This document shows, piece after piece, positions 51,301 through 58,300 of a stretch of 64,000 bases of DNA (the first letter of the stretch is position 1; every line of letters begins with the position of its first letter). The stretch comes from Syngnathus acus. Lineage: Eukaryota; Chordata; Actinopteri; Syngnathiformes; Syngnathidae. The position numbers were made by a program, and so were the translations under genes. Below the pieces are notes generated by a model. It ran no database searches, was not told the origin of the DNA, and saw only the letters and a program-made list of their open reading frames with translations. The stretch is from contig NC_051106.1 in NCBI RefSeq assembly GCF_901709675.1, positions 7,328,001-7,392,000 on the forward strand. Direction: 5' to 3'.

Positions 51301-52548
51301 CTCTGTTACGGACCCTTCTTTCTAACATTAATAGATGAGTTCTATTTATCTTATCTATCTCACTGGCTATGTGTCTAGCTAGCTAGCTAATTCTTTATCC
51401 AGCTAGCTATCTACCTATCTATTTATTTTATTTGTAGGTTTACAAGATAAACACAGCCATGGGAACACGAGCATAAAAATTGAGCCAACTCCAAGTCTGT
51501 CCTTTTTGTATTGGTACAGTACTACTTTGACTATTTTTGAACAAGTGTCTTTGTTTCTGCTGTACAGAATGAGATTACTTTTGGCACCTCTGGAAGTGGA
51601 ACACAAAAAGAAACGTTACAGAGGTCTTTCCGTGCCCCTCAGCATCTTTAGTCATCTCAAAATGAACAATGTTCATTGGCCAACACTTGCTATAATCGCC
51701 AGTTCATTTGACTAATTTGATCCATTTGGGAGGCAGCGTAGCACAACTAAAAACTCGCACCGCTGCCGGCCTTGGCCACTCCTTTAAAAGCCCAATGAGC
51801 CCCGAAGGTATCGGCTATTAATCATGGTAATCCTCCAGTTCTACTGCAGCCTTAATTGATCAAGAAATGCTCATGCCCTCCTTTTGGGTCACATGTCCCT
51901 TGGCTAACATGACATACAACGTTCGGTTTCCAGCACAATGGCATGAAAGTCCTGTGAACCTCGAAGGTATCGAATATGTATGCGACATATTCTTAGTTAC
52001 AGTAGCCGGCCGGTGTGCATCCTCGTGAAAGAAATGAGACAACCGCGAGACAGACACACTTGTGGCCAATTAGCGTTACAGATCGGGACCGGACGACGAT
52101 CCCAGCGGACCGCCGCTAAATGGACAGGCTGTCATCGAGACATTTGCTCCATGAATTCTCATATGTCCGCTCTCCATCTGTAGTCTGGCCAATCGCACTC
52201 GGCGAAGACAACAACTGTGTCTAATAAAGAAGAACCCCCCCCCCCTCCTGTTCACGCATATTGGCTTGTCCGAATGTGGAATTCAATCCTTTCTAACATA
52301 TGTCTACATTGTAATGAATGTAAAAGGGGGTTTAAGAATATCAATAATTTGCGAATAGCTCCCGGTCACGGGGTTAAGTGCAGGCTCGTCGGGAGCCACG
52401 CGCTAATGTCACCCTCCTTCTTCCACCAGGACTCCAAGACGCTTTGAAAAAACTCCTCAGGGACTCCAGTCCATCCGTGGCCCCGGTTCCAGTACTGGAC
52501 TTGGCTGATTCCGACATCCTCCTCCTGTCCTGCTGGCTCAGCTCTTAG
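17875..52548 (+). CDS. dph6: Diphthine-ammonia ligase, complete gene (15 coding exons)
   Basis: Dph6 carries out the last step of diphthamide synthesis on elongation factor 2: ATP-dependent amidation of diphthine, in the cytosol. Joining 15 exons with consistent phases and GT-AG borders gives 2088 coding nt (695 residues plus TAG). Residues 1-225 form the ATP-pyrophosphatase domain. They show the SGGKDS motif at 8-13, SYMYQTVGH after residue 41, and the family signature GEGGEYETFTLDCPLF at 196-211. A poorly conserved linker (about 226-300) leads to two RidA/YjgF-like domains (about 305-415, with DIVLVHLYV, and about 427-555, with NIGPYSQA) and a tail. This matches the long fungal and plant architecture; human DPH6 (267 residues, from memory) lacks the RidA part. 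Exon positions are joined by eye; exon 9 in the linker is least certain. The 11.6-kb intron 12 and 63-bp intron 11 are extremes. Confidence 0.96.
18145..18236 (+). CDS. dph6: dph6 coding exon 2
   Basis: The acceptor is TTGCAG and the donor is G before GTGAGG. The exon encodes GGKDSCYNMMQC and ALANLRP, which form the nucleotide-binding loop and the following strand of the ATP-pyrophosphatase fold. It starts with the last base of the Ser codon and ends with one base of Asp39. Confidence 0.95.
18473..18657 (+). CDS. dph6: dph6 coding exon 3
   Basis: The acceptor is CCCCCCAG and the donor is AAG before GTAACT. The exon encodes residues 39-100, beginning DELDSYMYQTVGH and containing LPLYRRTI and GDEVEDLYQLL. 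All of these are closely conserved in vertebrate DPH6. Confidence 0.97.
23931..24125. repeat. Minisatellite, three ~67-bp units
   Basis: Three diverged copies of a unit starting TTTTTGTGGGTCTA and ending TTCTTGGTCT. The GTGGG landmark recurs at 23936, 24004 and 24071, so spacing is 68 and 67 bp. Confidence 0.9.
25605..25832. repeat. Tandem duplication (two ~109-bp copies)
   Basis: Copies at about 25605-25714 and 25724-25832 share AAGGACCC, CCAAAATGGAACAGGAAGTC and TTGATTCACTCGATAGCCCC. Each contains an inverted pair CAAAATGG / CCATTTTG around a 14-base loop. A diverged relative lies near 43669. Confidence 0.9.
27098..27171 (+). CDS. dph6: dph6 coding exon 4
   Basis: The acceptor is CCACAG and the donor is GT before GTAAGT. 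The exon encodes residues 101-125, with the conserved GAILSDYQRVRLENV. It follows the 8.4-kb intron 3. Confidence 0.96.
27325..27352. repeat. Poly-C run (28 C) at the exon 5 acceptor
   Basis: An uninterrupted C tract that touches the AG of the dph6 exon 5 acceptor, so it serves as the polypyrimidine tract. Such runs are also prone to length error in sequencing. Confidence 0.95.
27355..27473 (+). CDS. dph6: dph6 coding exon 5
   Basis: The exon encodes residues 125-164, with LAYLWRRDQESLLSEMISS and IKVAALG. The acceptor is preceded by an uninterrupted 28-base C tract. The donor is TTAG before GTGAGA. Confidence 0.96.
27474..30851. other. dph6 intron 5 (3.4 kb)
   Basis: The intron begins GTGAGA and ends CGTTAG. 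It contains T runs (28184-28205), a 16-C run (30128-30143) and AT-core blocks at 28590-28620, 29090-29130 (CTAATTAGCTAATCGATGG) and 29985-30110. No nested gene seen. Confidence 0.55.
30852..30913 (+). CDS. dph6: dph6 coding exon 6
   Basis: The acceptor is CGTTAG and the donor is CAG before GTATCA. The exon encodes GLDPDKHLGKSL and the helix after it (residues 165-185), nearly identical to what I recall for human DPH6. Confidence 0.96.
31123..31217 (+). CDS. dph6: dph6 coding exon 7
   Basis: The exon encodes residues 186-217, with KYGVHICGEGG and EYETFTLDCPLF, the diagnostic signature of diphthine-ammonia ligases. The donor is AT before GTGAGT, and the next intron is only 89 bp. Confidence 0.97.
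31307..31400 (+). CDS. dph6: dph6 coding exon 8
   Basis: The exon encodes residues 217-248, with HSADAFAPVGYLRL, the end of the ATP-pyrophosphatase domain. The donor is AGA before GTGAGT. If it were not spliced, reading would continue for 16 codons to a TGA near 31451. Confidence 0.94.
31401..32814. other. dph6 intron 8 (1.4 kb)
   Basis: The frame of exon 8 stays open for 16 codons and then meets TGA at 31449-31451. An AATAAA lies at 31755-31760. Further on are a 12-G run (32390-32401) and a GC dinucleotide run (about 32488-32502). Confidence 0.6.
32815..32974 (+). CDS. dph6: dph6 coding exon 9 (linker)
   Basis: The acceptor is ATGGCAG and the donor is TACG before GTGAGC. The exon encodes residues 249-302, a Cys-, Asp/Glu- and His-rich linker (CPCQSAIDKMTEEAE) that I do not recognise from relatives. 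The exon is accepted because its phase joins exons 8 and 10 without a stop; other frames carry TGA codons. Confidence 0.75.
32975..33293. other. dph6 intron 9 (319 bp)
   Basis: GTGAGC to CCCGCAG. No element recognised. Confidence 0.6.
33294..33419 (+). CDS. dph6: dph6 coding exon 10 (first RidA-like domain)
   Basis: The acceptor is CCCCGCAG and the donor is GAA before GTAAGG. The exon encodes residues 302-344. YQWISGINGLQ matches the start of the RidA-like domain in long DPH6 proteins. Confidence 0.9.
33420..35026. other. dph6 intron 10 (1.6 kb)
   Basis: GTAAGG to GTCCAG. Contains a GT run near 34196-34211, a poly-A run (about 34411-34429) and an AT-rich part (34670-34970). No gene. Confidence 0.6.
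35027..35156 (+). CDS. dph6: dph6 coding exon 11 (first RidA-like domain)
   Basis: The acceptor is GTCCAG and the donor is CCAG before GTACAA. The exon encodes residues 344-387, with GWNMKDIVLVHLYVNNM, LNSVYKNHF and NPPA, typical of RidA-family domains. The following intron is 63 bp, in frame and stop-free. Confidence 0.95.
35220..35394 (+). CDS. dph6: dph6 coding exon 12
   Basis: The acceptor is CATCCAG and the donor is AGG before GTAAGA. The exon encodes residues 387-445: the end of RidA-like domain 1 (RVCVQASLPAG), then LSHWAPANIGPYSQALR, which opens domain 2. Confidence 0.94.
37620..37775. promoter_or_regulatory. Enhancer candidate with octamer and TAAT sites
   Basis: TTGACATTAATTG, CTTATCA (GATA core, reverse), CATCATTTGCATAATCC with ATTTGCAT at 37699-37706, CAATTAAG twice and CATCAATTAAG, all within 155 bp and outside any exon or repeat. 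Confidence 0.4.
39474..39495. repeat. G-rich run, quadruplex candidate
   Basis: Two long G tracts separated by a single C in a GGGGC context. Four or more G-triplets make a quadruplex on the + strand possible. Confidence 0.6.
39996..40068. repeat. (AT)n run and 21-bp tandem repeat
   Basis: An AT dinucleotide run leads into about 2.4 copies of a 21-bp unit starting ATATTTTAATAATATT. Confidence 0.85.
41505..41752. repeat. Tandem duplication, 128-bp period
   Basis: A 56-bp core beginning TTGGCCATTCATATATTT occurs at 41569-41624 and 41697-41752 with one mismatch. The sequence before each core (TATATACA and ATAT steps) is a more diverged copy, so the unit is about 128 bp. Confidence 0.88.
43600..43730. 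repeat. Diverged relative of the 25.6-kb repeat
   Basis: AAAAAGTTTCAAGAGCTC, then AGCCCAAAAAGACCCAGGA and GTCGG align in order with the tandem copies near 25.7 kb. This suggests a dispersed repeat family, but its ends are not visible. Confidence 0.4.
44548..44564. repeat. (AAAT)n microsatellite
   Basis: Four AAAT steps in a row. Confidence 0.8.
46277..46290 (+). promoter_or_regulatory. Candidate CTCF site
   Basis: CCACAAGGGGGCGG fits the CTCF core (CCAC, any base, AGGGGGC). By eye only. Confidence 0.4.
46620..46875. promoter_or_regulatory. Enhancer candidate with TTAATTA and MEF2-like sites
   Basis: TTAATTA (46694-46700), CTATAAATAG (46704-46713, the MEF2 consensus), TGATTAAT (46811-46818) and GATAATTACAATG lie within 200 bp, just before exon 13 of dph6. 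No reading frame. Conservation untested. Confidence 0.4.
47015..47263 (+). CDS. dph6: dph6 coding exon 13 (second RidA-like domain)
   Basis: The acceptor is CTCCAG and the donor is CAG before GTCAGT. The exon encodes residues 446-528, with VDGAVFCAGQIAL and the helix SLAFSHAQKVLEA of a RidA fold. It lies 11.6 kb downstream of exon 12, which carries the first part of the same domain. Confidence 0.95.
47264..50421. other. dph6 intron 13 (3.2 kb)
   Basis: GTCAGT to TTACAG. Includes a C- and G-rich part (47480-47940, 48330-48700) and a T run near 49468. No gene seen. Confidence 0.55.
50422..50806 (+). CDS. dph6: dph6 coding exon 14 (C-terminal region)
   Basis: The acceptor is TTACAG and the donor is GAAG before GTTTGT. 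At 385 nt this is the longest exon, encoding residues 529-657. It holds LVVAIVPALPKDAAVEIHV (end of the second RidA-like domain) and a helical tail with CARVFYKCHNTLAKQV. The exon is phase-consistent with exons 13 and 15. Confidence 0.93.
50807..52429. other. dph6 intron 14 (1.6 kb)
   Basis: GTTTGT to CCACCAG. The frame of exon 14 stays open into the intron to about 51210, which appears to be chance. Holds 10-C and 11-C runs (51171-51180, 52235-52245) and an imperfect TCTA/AGCT microsatellite (about 51330-51420). Confidence 0.6.
51330..51420. repeat. Imperfect TATC/AGCT microsatellite
   Basis: Interspersed TATCTATC and CTAGCTAGCTAG steps over about 90 bp. Confidence 0.75.
52430..52548 (+). 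CDS. dph6: dph6 coding exon 15 (stop codon)
   Basis: The acceptor is TTCCACCAG. The exon encodes residues 657-695 and ends LLSCWLSS then TAG. The acidic/hydrophobic segment VPVLDLADSDILLL resembles the C-terminal end of long DPH6 proteins. Confidence 0.9.
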
Positions 52549-54779
52549 AACCAGACCAGGATCAGGTCTATTCAAACCTCAATGTGTTTCCAAAAGGATG
52601 ATAGTAGTTTTGGGGCCAGACGTTTTGGGACAGTGACAGATGTTGGGGATTTTGCTCTTTGTGTCATAAAGAGGGTTGTAATTCATTCTGGAGGTTTTTG
52701 CAAAAAAGAAAAGTCATTCTTGTAGTCTGTGAAGATAAAGACCTGACAAACCGTCTTCTAATACCTCTTTTGTTCAGGTAGCACCCGACCTAACAACACC
52801 TTTGCTGTCATAGTAAAGCAACCGATTTAGCGCGTGTGTCTCTTTAGGTGACCACGTGCCTCCCTCTCGTGTTCCACGGGACTGGAGGTGTGTTATTATT
52901 GTGTAATAGGCAATCAGCAGCAGGCACCCGAAAAGATTAAGCCTCTTTATGTTTTCCATTGATTCCAAGGCAGCCTGGTTAATAGGAGAGGGACTTCAGC
53001 TCACATCGCTGCAGGCAAGGAATTAAGCCTGAGTGTGTGCGAAGAAAATAACACTATTAACGCTCCTGGAACATTTCTTTTCTCAAAGATCATGAACGTA
53101 TTGATGAACCCGAGTTGGAATGTATCTTCACTCCGCCAATTCTATCCTCAACGCGCCCCGAGACGACGGCGGGATGCAGCCTTACCGATCGATCGTCAAC
53201 CCGCCCCGCCGTTGTTTTGATTGTTGCTATCAAAAATTGAACAATGGAGGCAGCCAATGGAGCCTGAAGATTTTTTTTCTTTATTGCAGGATGAACAACA
53301 CAAACAAGCAATTATTTATGAGCGAGCAAGCTAATGTTCTATCAAGTGTGTACCTGTTTATTATTTAAGGGGGAGTTGTCTAGAAATAGATTTTCTTAAT
53401 GATACAACTGTCACATCATGCATGTATGCAAGTAAAATCAATCATCGACAGTCTCTATGGATGTTTGTGGTCTGTGGGATTTACAATGGAAATTAAAAAA
53501 AGTATTTCATAAGAATGATACAAATGTTCATTGTTTATTTCTGTGCATTCATTCTTGTAATTTAAGGCATTTAAAAAAAAAAAATTGGTTAATAGCATAC
53601 TGACGTGACGACTAATGATTTCAATATCAACAGTCTCTGAGGTTACTCAATTTGCATTAAAAAGTGAAAAACTGAATTTATTATTTGGGAACTAACATTT
53701 AAAACACAACCAAATAAACACAAGGCAGCATTTTCCTGTAAACTCCACGGCCACAACTTGCATTTATAAACATTTGTTTCCATCCGGTTTCCATATAGAT
53801 GTCGACAAAGCCACTAGGACGTAATCATGCCCGTCGCGGCTGGGCCGACGTAATGTTCCGTGACAAGACGATCTTTGTGTCCCGGCTTGCAAAATGACTA
53901 AAGACAGGCTGACATTTACTTTTCTCATGCGCCCGTTGTCTGCCAAGCTGCGACCGCTCCACATACAGAAGTGGCTTTTTTGTGACCAACGTTGTTGTCC
54001 TTTGTGTACCGCCGAGCACCAACCAGCCTGCGGCCCTTGTCATTTTGGCCTTGCACATGGGCTTAACTGTGTGCTTCTTCCTCCAGGCTAACCAGGCTGA
54101 TGATGTGTGTGTGTTTATATGTGTGCATGGGAGACTCTCATTCCTCATAGCCTACATACAGTAAAGGGAGCGTTGGGAGTAACCTCACTGTTGGAGACGC
54201 CTCCTGACATAATTTGTTTTCATGTTTGAGTATTTTTTGCTTCATAATAGCTGCTTTGTAAGTGCGTGTGTGTTGATGTATTTTGAAATCTTTGTCTCCA
54301 GGTCAAAGCCTCACCTCTCACAATTACTCTTATGGTGAATCAAGAGCCCCCCCCCCCCAAGTCTGTCCATTGGATGGTGTGTGCCTCCCTCTGGTGCCTA
54401 AAATAAGCAGCGCAAGTAAAGAGCTGTAATTGTGCGACTATTTTTACAGTAGGGTTTTTTTTTCTCCTTTCAAATAAAACTATGTGGTATTAATCTTTTT
54501 TAATTTTCTTAATAATGCCTGTTATATTTTGTATGGTTTCTATGACTTTATAACAATTTTTTTTATTAATTTGCAGAAAATATACTGAACGGTCATCAGC
54601 CAATCACTGGGCACATAGATGTTACTGCTAGTATTACAATCTTTTTTTTTCCATGCATATGTTTTTTGTTCCAGATAACTGTCGCTAATAAATTTACTGC
54701 ACAATATTTGCTTTAATTTTTTTTTTTAAATGGTAGGAACTAGTTTTGTCGTTTGCTGTTGTTTCCCAGCGGAGTCAAT
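52549..54779. other. dph6-aqr intergenic region and dph6 3' end
   Basis: Contains the 3' UTR of dph6, whose end is not clear: ATTAAA at 53492-53497 and AATAAA at 53713-53718 are the candidate polyadenylation signals. A 12-C run lies at 54347-54358. Human ZNF770 sits at this place, but no zinc-finger exon is present here. Confidence 0.45.
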
Positions 54780-55038
54780 TTCTGTGCGGACTTTAACCCG
54801 GAAGTGTGTCGCGTTCTGCGCGTTTTGTTGTGTACATGCGTTAAAAACCCGGACACGTTTCTTAACATCTATCCTGAAAGAATACTATTAAAAAGGTCTG
54901 TTTTTTTGTTAAATTTTCATATTCGAGTTCGCCACAACAGTCAGAAGTCCATGGAGACTCTGTAACATAATGAGAAGTTATCGTGTGTGTGCACATTAGC
55001 TTAGCCAAAGTCCCAAATACATACGTCGATTCATTTAG
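54780..55038 (+). promoter_or_regulatory. aqr: aqr promoter and inferred non-coding first exon
   Basis: CCCGGAAGTG at 54798-54807 is a near-perfect ETS/GABP site, common at TATA-less housekeeping promoters, in a locally CpG-rich patch. A consensus donor (TTAG before GTAAGT, exon end 55038) and an acceptor at 55281-55282 (GCTGGCAG) suggest a 5' UTR exon spliced to the start-codon exon. The transcription start is not visible. The exon is inferred, not proven. Confidence 0.55.
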
Positions 55039-55282
55039 GTAAGTCTTGCCCGACTATTGTCTTGACTTTACCATTAAAAGTATTTGTGGAAGCATATTAC
55101 TAATATGATATTGAAGCAGCTCATCTGCTTAGACATTTGTACGGCACCAACATGTTTAGTTAGTTAGAAACTTTGCTACCCTTACGAGTTGCTCACTTTT
55201 CATTCATTCACGCGTATGTTTTGTATTATACAATAAGCGGCTCAGATAATGGATGAATGTTGTGTTCATATTTTGCTGGCAG
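55039..55282. other. aqr 5' UTR intron (inferred)
   Basis: GTAAGT to GGCAG, 244 bp, if the non-coding first exon is real. Confidence 0.45.
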
Positions 55283-55314
55283 TTTTATACGGAAAGATGC
55301 TCGGGACAGCCAAA

Positions 55315-55389
55315 ATGGAGAAGGAAACGCCATCTAAAAAGGTTGCGGCGCCATCTGTATCCCAGATTAATGCTGAATATGTCACACAG
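55315..55389 (+). CDS. aqr: aqr coding exon 1 (start codon)
   Basis: The exon encodes 25 residues starting MEKETPSKK and ending [11 protein letters not shown], the same length as the human exon I recall. ATG at 55315 sits in AAAATGG (A at -3, G at +4). An in-frame ATG at 55297 would add six residues. The exon probably begins at 55283 after GCTGGCAG. The donor is CAG before GTAACA. Confidence 0.95.
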
Positions 55390-58300
55390 GTAACAGGAAA
55401 ACACGTCTGCAGTAATCAACCTAGAAAACGCACATTAAATAAATGAAATAAGATAAAAATCACAAATGTTGTTGTCAGTTTAATTACAAAAAGTTTTCAT
55501 TTTTATTACATGTCTGTTATGGTTAACATTTCTGCCCCCCTCCAAAAAAAAAAAACCTCATGACACGATTTACGTGATTTATAACATTTCAATAAATATA
55601 AAACAATGTCTCCCATAAGCTATGCCAAAAAATGCATTCATATGTATTTCATCTCAACCGCACAATTCAGAAGAGACTTTTGTTTTTAATCAAATGTTTT
55701 AACAAATTCCTTTTTTATTCCTTTGTTTCAGCTTGCTAACAAATATTGGGCCCCTCATACAAAAAACAAATTGCCGTTTGACCCGAAGGTGAGTTTGTGT
55801 GCATTGCTGCCGGTTTGATTCTAATCATGTAAGATCATTAAAAATATTGCCGTCTTTGTGTGTAGGTGATGGAAGATATTTATGAAAAAGAAATTCTTAT
55901 GTCCAAGTAAGCACTTTTACAAGTAACATTTGGAAAATCAATCTATGTCACATTTTGGAGCTAATATGTTGATTTTGTCATTTTCTTTTCAGATTTGCCA
56001 TCAGAAAAATAATGTTGCTAGAGTTCAGGTACCTTCATTGACGCCTCCTCTAAAAACAAAACAATGTTGTTGGATCTAATTATATATATTTTAATCTCCT
56101 TGCAGTCAGTACCTGGAGAACTACCTTTGGGTCAACTACTCTCCGGAGGTTTCCAGCAACGCCTTTCTCATGTCTATTTGCTGCATTGTCAATGAGAAAT
56201 TCAGGGAAAATGTGCCAGCCTGGGAGGTAACAAATACTATTTGACATACCACACACACCGGATATATTAAACACCACCAACTGTTTCTTTTCAGGTGTTC
56301 AAGAAGGAGCCTGAGCATTTTTCGTTCTTTTTCAAATGCGTGATGGAAGCCCTGTTGGCTGACGACCAAGGTGGCCTCACTCTGAGGGAGCAAACGGTGC
56401 TGCTGGAGTTTCTTGACCACTGCTTCAATAGTCTTGTATGTACTCATATCTCACATACACAATCTAAGGGTGGGAGAGTGACCAAACAAATTAATAATCA
56501 AATCGAACAAACTTTGAATTTATACTAAATTCCTCCCATGGAAATTGTTCCAGGACTTTACTGGAAAGTAGCCACAATTTTGCAACTCTGCAGGAACTGA
56601 TATAAAATACCCGTCACTGCTCATGATATTTAATCATAAACATTTACTTGTTTGTGACATCATTATTCTTACATGAATTTACTGAATACATTTGATTGAG
56701 TGAGGGGGTAAGACGGTTCACTGCCTAGTATATCACACAGTGCTTTATTTTGTCCACAAGGTGGCAGTGTTGCACTGGGCCATGTCATTTTGGTCGCCAT
56801 GTCTTGTCCAGTGCTGCATTGAAGCACTGCAGAGGTCTCATTTGAAAATGTGCTACAGTTGCATACTCGCTATTGATGTGCTCCTGTAAAACCTTCGGAA
56901 TATTTTAGTGCTGGAATTTTGTTAATGCACTGAAGCTAAAAAAAAAAAGTAGTTGCTGCTTTATATATGTTGTTAACTCTCTCTCTCGCTTGGTGTTAGG
57001 AGGTAGACTTGATCAGAGAGCAGGTGCAGCAGCTCATCTCTCTGCCTATGTGGATGTGCCTATTACCAGTAAGATTGCACACACAAAGTATTTCTTTATC
57101 AATCAACCTTTGAAGGTAACACCCCTGAAATTGTTTTTGTTGCATTTCTCCAGTCCCGACTCCAGCACGAGCTGAAGAAAGTTCCCAAGCTACAAAAGTT
57201 CTGGAATCTCATCAAGAAAAAATTTGACAAGATGGATGCCGATGCAGCCGAACAGTTAATTAGATTCTCTTTTGCTCGGGCTAGCAAAAAACAACAACAA
57301 AAAACTTGCCTCTGATTCACTCTCTCTTTGTTCTTTTATTTTTGTTGTCTTCTTTTAGGGCTAAAAAGGAGCGAACATTCCTCTCGTCTCTCATAAAAAA
57401 GTTTCACGGGGTCCTCGATTCAATACCGTCGTCAGGTAAACAACATTATTATTATTACCCTCATTGTGGTGTCACTCGGGCTGAAATAACACCGATCAAA
57501 TATCAATACAAGAGTCGCCTTTTCGACCCGATGCGCTCGTCCCTCCCTTTTCGGCGTCGTGCAGAAGGAACGTGAGCCCCCCACTGCCACGCCGTCGGCA
57601 GCTCGTAATGCGGGCCGACGTGGAGGCCCCCCCACCGCCCACCTGGAAGACTAAAAACGGAACACTTGTGTGTTTAGGTGGAATTCAGAGCTGACACAAT
57701 AGATTACGTTGGCAAAGCCAGCGGGGTGCACATCACTCTCAGCACCTGCTGCACATGCTGGCGCGTGATTGTGCCTGCCTGCCTGCCTTCCACGTTTGTT
57801 TGTGTCTCTCACTTTTCTTTACAAACTAACATGTCCGTGCCTTTTTTTTGTCCCCTTTTATAGGGAGCATCACCATGGACAAGGTGCATTACTGCGAGAG
57901 ATTCGTTGAATTCATGATCGACCTAGAGGTAAGACGAAAGAGTCAGCACGCAATCGTACCAGATGGGCTTCTCCTCATTGTTCAGCGCCAATCACATAGC
58001 AGACATCTTCAAATCGTTTAATGGGGCAAAGTGCCTGAAGATGCGGTGGAGAAACGGTCGCGACCAAGGATAGAGACACAAGGTTCCATAAGGTGTTGCT
58101 GCGTGTGCACATCTCATATTACAAGCGGGAGCGCCGTATAGATTCCATCTTGCTGACAGGTCGGCCTTGCTGTTCCTGGCATCGGCCCGTCGGCCGGCCC
58201 AGCCCGCTGTCTCCGGAGACCGGCGTCCTGTCCTTCAAGCCTTCTCCTTTTACAAAGCTTCCATCGCCTGAAATCTATACACCTCCCCCCCTCGGAATGA

